Shown: positions 16,441 to 23,359 of the stretch, one piece after another | Layout: each line of letters opens with the position of its first letter | Numbering within the stretch: the stretch's first letter is position 1 | Origin: Desulforapulum autotrophicum | GTDB lineage: Bacteria; Desulfobacterota; Desulfobacteria; Desulfobacterales; Desulfolunaceae | Direction: 5' to 3' | Assembly: GCA_020723285.1 (NCBI GenBank) | Contig: DYJE01000003.1 | Location: 1-64,000 of the forward strand | DNA: 64,000 nt | The notes under the pieces: model-generated | Told to the model about the DNA's origin: nothing | The model's input: the letters and a program-made list of their open reading frames with translations, nothing else | Database searches by the model: none | Program-made: the position numbers and the translations under genes

Positions 16441-17385
16441 TCAATAGATATTTCTTTTTGTTTTATTGCGGGAATGCACCACGATAATTCCGAGAACGAT
16501 GAACGTCAGGGCCAGGAGGATGTGGCCTGAAACCACCGGTTCGCCCAGGATGAGGCCGCCTGAAACCACTCCGGCCACGGGCAGGATGAACACGTAGGAG
16601 TGCAGGGCAACAGCACCGTAGCGGCTTAAAAGTTCCATCCACAGGACAAAGCCAAGGGCTGCGGTGACGAATCCCTGGTAGATCATGGAGAGGATCACGC
16701 CGGAGCTGACCACGGACACCATGGGGGCATCCCAGAGGGCGGCTTCGGCCAGGAAGAGGGGCACCGAAAGAATGCCGGGGTAAAGCACCAGGTGGAAAGG
16801 CGTGAAGCCGGAGAGAATCCGTTTGGTGTACACGGCGTTGATGGCCCAGAGAATCACCGAGGTAAGGGTAAGAAGATCGCCGAGGCGGAGATCTGCGGTC
16901 ATTCCCTGTTTCTGGAAGAGAATGAAGGACACACCGATGAAACCCAGAACAATGCCAAGGATTTTTTTGGGCGTGATCCGGTCACCGGGAATGAAGACAT
17001 GGGCGAGGATGAGCACGAAAAACGGCTGGAGATTGGATAAAAGAGTGCCCCGTGAGGCGTGGGTGAATGTGAGGCCTATGTTGTAAAGGCTGATCTGGCC
17101 TGTGAAAATCAGTGAGAGGACAGCCACGTGCTTGAACTGGCCTTTGGCCAGCCGGAAATTTTTTTTAGTCGCAAAGGCCCACAGGGAAATGGCCGCAGCA
17201 GACATGGCGAAGCGGAGGGCTGCGGATGTAAACGCTCCGAAGCCCGTGAGGCTGATTTTGATGGCCACGGCGTTGGCTCCGAAAGAGGCGCAGAGCAGGG
17301 CGATGAGCAGTGACGCTGATCGCCCTGGGGACCGGTGGATTGTTTCGGGTGTTTCAGCGGGTGCGTCGGTTGCCGTCGGCTTCAT
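16441..17385 (-). CDS. EamA/DMT family transporter
   Basis: Inner-membrane transporter of the drug/metabolite superfamily, generally an exporter or exchanger of small metabolites; the substrate is not predictable. The 314-residue protein has about ten hydrophobic helices in two EamA repeats (the first from about residue 25, the second from about 165 with VILWAINAVYTKRI). I chose the ATG at 17385, which overlaps the stop of the GIY-YIG gene by four bases; a longer start at 17448 would add a very hydrophilic 21-residue extension buried in the upstream gene. The protein has a short polar N-terminal tail before the first helix. Confidence 0.88.
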   Translation of the reverse strand: MKPTATDAPAETPETIHRSPGRSASLLIALLCASFGANAVAIKISLTGFGAFTSAALRFAMSAAAISLWAFATKKNFRLAKGQFKHVAVLSLIFTGQISLYNIGLTFTHASRGTLLSNLQPFFVLILAHVFIPGDRITPKKILGIVLGFIGVSFILFQKQGMTADLRLGDLLTLTSVILWAINAVYTKRILSGFTPFHLVLYPGILSVPLFLAEAALWDAPMVSVVSSGVILSMIYQGFVTAALGFVLWMELLSRYGAVALHSYVFILPVAGVVSGGLILGEPVVSGHILLALTFIVLGIIVVHSRNKTKRNIY

Positions 17386-17639
17386 TTTAGGTTCTTTTCT
17401 TTGATCAGATTGAGCTTCTGAATCCGTGTCATTTTTTTGATCCTGCATTCTTCCCGGCTGGCGGTCGATCTGTCCGGGAATTCATTGCTGTATACCAGTT
17501 TCACCGGCCGTTTCGCCCGTGTGCATTTGGAGGCCGTTCCCTGGTTATGCTCACTTACCCGACGTTCAAGATCAACGGTGATCCCGGTGTAAAGGGTGCG
17601 GTCGCATAACTCCAGTATGTATAGATGCCAGGTTGTCAT
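17382..17639 (-). CDS. GIY-YIG nuclease family protein
   Basis: An 85-residue single-domain protein of the YhbQ/UvrC-N type. It starts TTWHLYILELCDRTLYTGIT, with the YIL...YTGIT core that replaces GIY-YIG in this family, followed by RRVSEHNQG and the catalytic Arg/Glu region ending ASREECRIKKM. These proteins are predicted DNA endonucleases with unclear physiological roles. It is translationally coupled to the downstream DMT transporter by a four-base overlap, though no functional link is evident. Confidence 0.9.
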   Translation of the reverse strand: MTTWHLYILELCDRTLYTGITVDLERRVSEHNQGTASKCTRAKRPVKLVYSNEFPDRSTASREECRIKKMTRIQKLNLIKEKNLK

Positions 17640-17764
17640 GGGCGGCTTATATCAGATCGTCATCACGGTTGAAAGACGAGATCCTTTTTTGATACAATCC
17701 ACGGTGATTTTTTATGAAAATAAAGATTGACAAGTGTAAAAAAAACGGACATAACAGACAAAAA

Positions 17765-17778
17765 ACTGACATGTCAGT
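17765..17778. promoter_or_regulatory. Perfect 14-bp palindrome upstream of acyl-CoA dehydrogenase genes
   Basis: ACTGACATGTCAGT is a perfect palindrome about 65 bp before the first acyl-CoA dehydrogenase start. A TTGACA lies at 17727-17732, without a good -10 partner. The position fits a regulator operator, perhaps a TetR-family protein, but no second copy was found near the acyl-CoA ligase or TetR genes. Confidence 0.35.
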
Positions 17779-17842
17779 CTATTTTTGACGTTCAGCGCTT
17801 TTCTTAAAGATCGTTTATATATCAAACCGCAGGAGGAAAAAA

Positions 17843-18937
17843 ATGTTTGGTTTTTCCATGTCGAAAGAACAGAAGATGGTCAGCAGGGAAGTCTCGAAGC
17901 TTGTCAAGGGGCTTGTATCTGATAGCGCACATGAAATGGATGAAAACGGCGAAATTCCGGGAGACGTGATCCAGAAGGCCTGGGAACTCGGGGCATCGGT
18001 GTCTTCTGTGCCCGAAGAATTCGGCGGACACGGCATGGAGGATTCCCCCATCGAGTCCATCATCGTTCTCGAAGAACTGGCTTACGGCGATATGGCTTTT
18101 GCCGTGGCGGCCACCAGCCCTTCGCTTTTCATCAATCCCATCAGGACCATGGGGACGGAAGACCAGAAGAAAAAATACCTGCCCCTGTACTGTAAAGAAA
18201 CATTCAACGCGGCGACCCTTGCGCTGAACGAACCCCATTTCGGCGCGGACGTGATGAGCCTGAAAACAACGGCGGCAAGGAATGGAAAAAGTTACGTCAT
18301 CAACGGGTCCAAGTGCTTCGTGCCCCTGGCGGACCAGGCCGGTCATATGCTGGTGGCCGCGTCGGTTGACGGTGAAAACAACCTGTTTATCGTGGCCAGG
18401 GACAATCCCGGTCTGACCATCGGTGAGCGTGAAAAAAATCTCGGTTGCTACGCGCTGCCCACCTTCGAAGTGGAACTGAAAGACTGCTCCGTGGATGAAA
18501 ACGACCGTCTGGGCGGATCGGAAGGGTGCGATTACACCCTTTTTATCCAAAAAACCCGGGTGGCCATGGCAGCCATGGCAGCTGGCATTGCACGGGCATC
18601 CTACGAATTCGCGAAAGAATACGCCAAAGGCCGGGTTCAGTTCGGCGAACCCATCGTCAACCGCCAGTCCGTGGCGTTCATGCTGGCGGAAATGGCCTAT
18701 GAAGTAGACAGCATCCGCCTGATGGCCCAGAAAGCGGCATCGGAACTGGCTGCTGGCAAGGACGTTTCCCGGTCATCGTATCTCGCGAAAATGTACGCCG
18801 GTGAAATGGCCATGAAAGTGACGGACTTCGGGGTGCAGATCATGGGCGGCCACGGGTACATCCGTGAATACCCGGTGGAACGGTACTACAGAAACGCCCG
18901 TGGAATCAGCATTCTGGAAGGCATGGCCATTGTATAA
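17843..18937 (+). CDS. Acyl-CoA dehydrogenase family protein (short C-terminus)
   Basis: FAD enzyme that oxidises an acyl-CoA to the 2-enoyl-CoA, passing electrons to ETF. The start has AGGAGG six bases upstream. The 364-residue protein shows the N-terminal helical domain, the middle beta domain (ALNEPHFGADVMSL, then SYVINGSKCFV) and the C-terminal helical domain with QFGEPIVNRQSVAFMLAEM and QIMGGHGYIREYPVERYYR. The catalytic-Glu region reads ILEGMAIV and the protein stops there, whereas relatives continue about a dozen residues (EGTxxIQ...). Its partner at 19000 has the full ending. The two genes are 62 bp apart and may encode a heteromeric or sequentially acting pair. Substrate unknown. Confidence 0.88.
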   Translation: MFGFSMSKEQKMVSREVSKLVKGLVSDSAHEMDENGEIPGDVIQKAWELGASVSSVPEEFGGHGMEDSPIESIIVLEELAYGDMAFAVAATSPSLFINPIRTMGTEDQKKKYLPLYCKETFNAATLALNEPHFGADVMSLKTTAARNGKSYVINGSKCFVPLADQAGHMLVAASVDGENNLFIVARDNPGLTIGEREKNLGCYALPTFEVELKDCSVDENDRLGGSEGCDYTLFIQKTRVAMAAMAAGIARASYEFAKEYAKGRVQFGEPIVNRQSVAFMLAEMAYEVDSIRLMAQKAASELAAGKDVSRSSYLAKMYAGEMAMKVTDFGVQIMGGHGYIREYPVERYYRNARGISILEGMAIV

Positions 18938-18999
18938 CCCGGAATTGAAGGGATGAACAGAGCATGGACATCATGCTTTAACGATAGAGGAGTGAAACG

Positions 19000-20202
19000 A
19001 TGATCAACATAGATACGCCTGAAAAAATAGACAAAATGAAAAACGGCCTGAACAACCTCGCCAAAGGGATGCTGAGGCCCATTGCCAGAAAATACGATGA
19101 AGCGGAACACGAGTATCCCCAGGAACTTGAAGTGTTCAGAAGCATGTCCGTCATGGGAAAAAAACCCAAGAAAAACGGCGATGAAAGCAAGGCCAAACCC
19201 GTGGACGACGGAGAGTTCAAAGTGGGCCAGAATCTTGGCACCGTGGTGTCTGTTGAAGAAATGTGCTGGGGCGACGCGGCCCTTCTTCTGTCCCTGCCCA
19301 ACGCGGGTCTTGGGAACGCCGCCATAGCCGCCGTGGCCACTGAAGAACAGTTGGAACGCTTTGGAAGCAAATGGGCGTCCATGGCCATCACCGAGCCGTC
19401 ATCGGGTTCCGACTCGGGCTCTATTCAGGCGTCAGCGGAACTGGACGGCGAAGAGTGGGTGCTGAACGGCGAAAAAATTTTCGTGACCTGCGCCGACCGT
19501 TGCGATGTGGCGGTGGTCTGGGCCAGAGTGAAAGGTGTGGAAGGCTCCTCCGCCATCAAATCCTTTATTGTGGAAAAAGGAACACCGGGATTCAAGCTGG
19601 AACACCTGGAACACAAACTGGGCATCCGGGCGTCGGACACCGGGACCTTCGTATTGAACAACTGCCGGATTCCCAAAACAAACCTGTTGGGCGGTGATTC
19701 GGAAAAGAAAAAGAAAACCGAAGGTTTCAAAGGTGTTATGAAAACCTTTGACAACACCCGTCCCATGGTTGCGGCCATGGCCGTGGGGGTTGCCCGTGCC
19801 GCCATTGATTTTACCCGTGAAAAAATGGAAGAGGCTGGCATTAAAATCGACTACTCCGCCAATCCAAACAATGTCAGCTCTGTTTTAAAAGAATTCTACA
19901 TGATGGAAGCCAATCTTGAGGCCATGCGCCTTCTGACCTGGCGTGCCGCGTGGATGGCGGACAACGAAGAGGAAAACACCCTTGAAGCGTCCATGTCCAA
20001 GGCCAAGGCAGGTCGCTACGGCACCCTGATCACCCAGAAATGCTGCGAGCTTCTGGGGCCCATGGGGTATTCCCGGAAATATCTGGCTGAAAAATGGATG
20101 CGTGACAGCAAGATCATGGATATTTTCGAAGGCACAGGCCAGATCCAGCATCTGATCATCGCCCGGAATATCCTCAAACTCACACGAAACGAGCTGAAAT
20201 AA
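19000..20202 (+). CDS. Acyl-CoA dehydrogenase family protein
   Basis: Second acyl-CoA dehydrogenase of the pair, 400 residues, with GAGGAG upstream of the ATG. It shows TEPSSGSDSGSIQASAE in the substrate/FAD domain, EEWVLNGEKIFVT, the GVARAAIDFTREK helix and a complete C-terminus DIFEGTGQIQHLIIARNIL with the expected catalytic Glu. A lysine-rich insertion near residues 45-60 (GKKPKKNGDESKAK) and another near 225 (EKKKKTEG) are unusual surface features. Convergent with an acyl-CoA ligase, consistent with fatty-acid or aromatic side-chain degradation. Electron-transfer flavoprotein genes are not in the window. Confidence 0.92.
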   Translation: MINIDTPEKIDKMKNGLNNLAKGMLRPIARKYDEAEHEYPQELEVFRSMSVMGKKPKKNGDESKAKPVDDGEFKVGQNLGTVVSVEEMCWGDAALLLSLPNAGLGNAAIAAVATEEQLERFGSKWASMAITEPSSGSDSGSIQASAELDGEEWVLNGEKIFVTCADRCDVAVVWARVKGVEGSSAIKSFIVEKGTPGFKLEHLEHKLGIRASDTGTFVLNNCRIPKTNLLGGDSEKKKKTEGFKGVMKTFDNTRPMVAAMAVGVARAAIDFTREKMEEAGIKIDYSANPNNVSSVLKEFYMMEANLEAMRLLTWRAAWMADNEEENTLEASMSKAKAGRYGTLITQKCCELLGPMGYSRKYLAEKWMRDSKIMDIFEGTGQIQHLIIARNILKLTRNELK

Positions 20203-20341
20203 CGGCCATGGGCCACCCAGTTGATGAAGGTGCCCATAACGACCCATGAAAGACTGAAGGAAAGATTTTTCAGTCACCTTCATATAACATTGTTATTCCG
20301 CTCGATTTGACCTGAAACGACAGTCCTGTGTGTAATACTGC

Positions 20342-20385
20342 ATGACGGACGGGGGAAACAGCCATTATTTTCCCCCGGCCGTCAT
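20342..20385. terminator. Strong hairpin between convergent genes
   Basis: ATGACGGACGGGGGAAA (20342-20358) pairs with TTTTCCCCCGGCCGTCAT (20368-20385) with one or two bulges, between the acyl-CoA dehydrogenase (ends 20202, plus) and the acyl-CoA ligase (ends 20422, minus). There is no T-run on either strand, so it may act as an mRNA 3'-end stabiliser or a Rho-type stop rather than a classical terminator. A smaller GACTGAA/TTCAGTC hairpin lies near 20250-20275. Confidence 0.5.
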
Positions 20386-20421
20386 CAGGTCTTAAACCCT
20401 TTTCTTGATGGGACGTCTTTT

Positions 20422-22305
20422 TCAATCAGCCGGGGCTGAACGGATCGCTCCGAATTCCTTGATCGCCATTTCCCGGATTAATTTCTTGTTGAGCTTCTGG
20501 ACTTCCGTCAGGGGCATCTGTTCGATGATCATCACTTTTTTGGGAACAGCGTATTTGGCCACCCGTGTTGAAAGAAAGGCGATGAAATCATCTCCGGTGA
20601 TGTTTTCCTTGTATTCCGGCTTGGGCTGAACGAAGATCACCACCCGTTCACTGCCTTCCCGGTCGGCGTCGGGAACCCCCACCGTGGCGGCGTGCTCGAT
20701 GGCGGGATGGCCGTAAAGAATGTCGTCGATTTCACGTGAATAGACTTTGTAACCCGAGACATTGATCATGTCCTTGGTCCGGTCGACAATGTAGAAATAC
20801 CCGTGATCATCGATCATCACCACATCCCCTGTGCGGACATAGCCTTCGTTGTCAAGTCCGCTGCCGACGTTCGGCCAATATCCCAGCATCCGTTGAGGAC
20901 CTTTGAGGCAGAGTTCACCCACCATGCCCGGCCGCAGTGTTTCGTTCCGGCCAAGTTCTTCGCCGGAACGGACATCGATGAGTTTCACCTCGGTGTCGGG
21001 GAACGGGAATCCCGAGGTCCCTCGTTTCTCGACGGATTTTCCGTTTTTTCCTTTCTTGCTGGTGAGGGTGAGGATCAGGGCGATGCCTTTGCAGGCAACG
21101 TAACCGATGACTTTCGGTCCAAGCAGTCTGAGGAACCGGTTCGTCACAAACGCAACCCCTGGGATGCTGTAGTTGAAACTCATGACGCGCTGGGGAAGCC
21201 TGCCTCCGGCAATTCGTAGCAGTAGCGAAGGGTTCAGGTGGGTGCAAGGGGACATTTCGGAAAGGCCGTAGCCTTCCATGATGGCTCCCCCTGATTTTTT
21301 TTCAAACTCTCTCTGGGTGCTGGGAGGAAGGGGGGCGGAGCCGGAAACTCCCAGCATGGCATGGCCTTTCAATTCTTCTTTGGAAAGCTGCATGAACTGG
21401 GCCGGAACGCCGATCTGCATCAGAGGCCGGTACGTTTTGATCATGCTGACCATGCTTGCGGTATCCCGGGCGTCCGGAACGAGAAGCATGTCAAAACCCT
21501 GCATGGTCATGGAATGCATGACCACATGACCGTAGGAGTGAAAGAAGGGAAGGCCGAGGAGTACGGAAATTGCGCCGGACAGCAGATTTTTAGAATTCCC
21601 GAAGGCCCAGCCGCTCTGGATAGTGTTGGCGTAGATGTTGCGGTGGCTGAGCATGCAGCCTTTGGGAAGCCCGGTTGTTCCACCGGTGAAAAGCACCATT
21701 TCAAGGTCTTCATCCACGTTGAACACAATGTCCGGCAAAGAGGGCGATGTGTTTTCGATAAGTTCTGTCATCCAATGGGCACCGTTCACCTTTAACGTCT
21801 GTTTCAGGGCCGGTGGCGAATCGGAGTAGTCCATGATTTCGCTTGTGATGATATGGGGGATTCCGCATTTTTTCGAAAGTTTTTCAGCCATATCCAGGTT
21901 GGTGTCCATGCAGACCATGGCTTTGGGTGTGCTTTCTTCGCATTTGTGGGACAGGATTTTCAAGGGTTCAAGAGAGCTGCAAGGAACATGGACTAGGCCT
22001 GCTTTGGATATGGCATAATCCGTGATGATGAACTGGATGGATGTGGGGAGCAGGGTGACCACACGGTCATTTTTTTTGAGTCCCATGTTGACGAAAGCCG
22101 TGGCCAGCCGGTCGGCGTGGTCTTTGAGCTGGGGATAGGTCATTTTGAAATTGTATTGTATCGCTCCGGTTTTCTTGAATTTTTTAGCCGCCGTATCGAG
22201 GATGTGAAAAGCCGGTTTGTCAGGGTAAGGCTTGAGCGTTTTGGGAATTCCGAAAACGCCGTATTCTTTTTTCCATGGGACGTGGTTCCCCTTGTTACTA
22301 AACAT
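20422..22305 (-). CDS. Long-chain fatty-acid--CoA ligase
   Basis: AMP-forming ligase that activates a carboxylic acid to its CoA thioester. The 627-residue protein has the P-loop signature FTGGTTGLPKGCMLSH near residue 212, the EGYGLSEMSP adenylate motif near 343, YVRTGDVVMID and YIVDRTKDMINVSGYKV in the hinge region, and the C-terminal catalytic Lys segment PLTEVQKLNKKLIRE. It would supply acyl-CoA to the convergent acyl-CoA dehydrogenases. A divergent TetR regulator begins about 310 bp upstream. Long-chain specificity is inferred only from overall likeness; aromatic acids are possible. Confidence 0.9.
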   Translation of the reverse strand: MFSNKGNHVPWKKEYGVFGIPKTLKPYPDKPAFHILDTAAKKFKKTGAIQYNFKMTYPQLKDHADRLATAFVNMGLKKNDRVVTLLPTSIQFIITDYAISKAGLVHVPCSSLEPLKILSHKCEESTPKAMVCMDTNLDMAEKLSKKCGIPHIITSEIMDYSDSPPALKQTLKVNGAHWMTELIENTSPSLPDIVFNVDEDLEMVLFTGGTTGLPKGCMLSHRNIYANTIQSGWAFGNSKNLLSGAISVLLGLPFFHSYGHVVMHSMTMQGFDMLLVPDARDTASMVSMIKTYRPLMQIGVPAQFMQLSKEELKGHAMLGVSGSAPLPPSTQREFEKKSGGAIMEGYGLSEMSPCTHLNPSLLLRIAGGRLPQRVMSFNYSIPGVAFVTNRFLRLLGPKVIGYVACKGIALILTLTSKKGKNGKSVEKRGTSGFPFPDTEVKLIDVRSGEELGRNETLRPGMVGELCLKGPQRMLGYWPNVGSGLDNEGYVRTGDVVMIDDHGYFYIVDRTKDMINVSGYKVYSREIDDILYGHPAIEHAATVGVPDADREGSERVVIFVQPKPEYKENITGDDFIAFLSTRVAKYAVPKKVMIIEQMPLTEVQKLNKKLIREMAIKEFGAIRSAPAD

Positions 22306-22618
22306 GGTTTCCTCCGGTTTAAAGGTTTTAGCGTGTTGAGTCGGATGTGAACGGGGTTTTTAATCAGAAACGTCAATTACGTATTCTGTATATGGATATG
22401 AGGAACAAATCAACAGTTTAAATGTAAAATATTAACAAACGTAAAAATAAGCCGTTTGTCTGCCGTTCATCCGGCATTCATTTTCTCCTGCTGACGAGGG
22501 AATGTGATATTGCAATTTTTACTAAAAAAGGCTAATAAAACCGAGTTAATAATTATGGCAACATTTTGAAATAAACGGATAATATGTGATTGTCCGTCAC
22601 AGATCCGGGGGAGATCGT
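22306..22618. promoter_or_regulatory. Divergent gap between acyl-CoA ligase and TetR genes
   Basis: AT-rich, about 310 bp, with no credible gene. It contains an inverted repeat ACAAACG (22435-22441) and CGTTTGT (22453-22459), 11 bp apart, which could be the site of the adjacent TetR protein. Ribosome-binding site GGGGGAG (22607-22613) serves the TTG start proposed for the regulator. Confidence 0.4.
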
Positions 22619-23257
22619 TTGAAAGCGGAAGATAGAAAAGCCTTGATACTTGAATGCTCAAAACAGTTGTTTTCCGAGCACGGATACCACAAAACCCAGA
22701 TTTCGGATATCATTTCACGGGCAAAAATAGCCCGGGGGACGGTTTATCAGTATTTTAAAAACAAGGACGATATTTTCATCACCCTGCTTGAAAATTACTT
22801 TCACGCCTGGCGCAATATCCTTGTCAAACGCGATTACGAACTGGATTTTACAAAAATCACAGCTGTGGACTTCCTGCGACACCGAATCCGGACAACCCTT
22901 CAATTCTTTGCCGATGATCATGAACTGTGCAATATCGTTCTTCGCATGGGAGTTGGACTTCATGAAAGCATTGAAAAGGTGATCAACAGACTGGAGCGGG
23001 ATATCCTCACCATCGTCAAGGATGAAATCCGGTTTGGCCAGAGGACCCGGAATGTGGATGAGAATATGGACACTGATCTGGTGGCCACGGTTCTTGGCGG
23101 TGCGATTTTAAGGGCCGCCCATTTCTATTTTGTCCAGGAACGGGACCGGTTCAAAGACACGACGGTGGATGAGATTGCCGAAGGCATCACGAAAATTTTC
23201 GCTCCGGGCCTTTTCGCGAAAGACGCTTGGACAAAGCCGATAACTTCAGCATTGTAG
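22619..23257 (+). CDS. TetR family transcriptional regulator
   Basis: A 212-residue DNA-binding regulator. The helix-turn-helix lies near the N-terminus (TQISDIISRAKIARGTVYQYF), followed by KNKDDIF, the typical TetR boundary. The C-terminal ligand domain is all helical. I propose a TTG start at 22619, since GGGGGAG precedes it by about 5 bp; the alternative GTG at 22586 would add 11 residues. It is divergent from the acyl-CoA ligase, so it probably represses fatty-acid or related degradation genes in response to an acyl-CoA. Confidence 0.88.
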   Translation: MKAEDRKALILECSKQLFSEHGYHKTQISDIISRAKIARGTVYQYFKNKDDIFITLLENYFHAWRNILVKRDYELDFTKITAVDFLRHRIRTTLQFFADDHELCNIVLRMGVGLHESIEKVINRLERDILTIVKDEIRFGQRTRNVDENMDTDLVATVLGGAILRAAHFYFVQERDRFKDTTVDEIAEGITKIFAPGLFAKDAWTKPITSAL

Positions 23258-23359
23258 ATCCTTCTGTTGATTGGTCCGCTGGTCGGGTTTTGGAGAACCC
23301 GACCCAATGAGCACATCCGTTGAGAATATGCCTCAGGGAAACGGCCTAAAGACAGATCT

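Noticed and set aside
22467-22661. Small open frame on the minus strand upstream of TetR
   Set aside because: It overlaps the TetR start region, has no ribosome-binding site and no conserved pattern.
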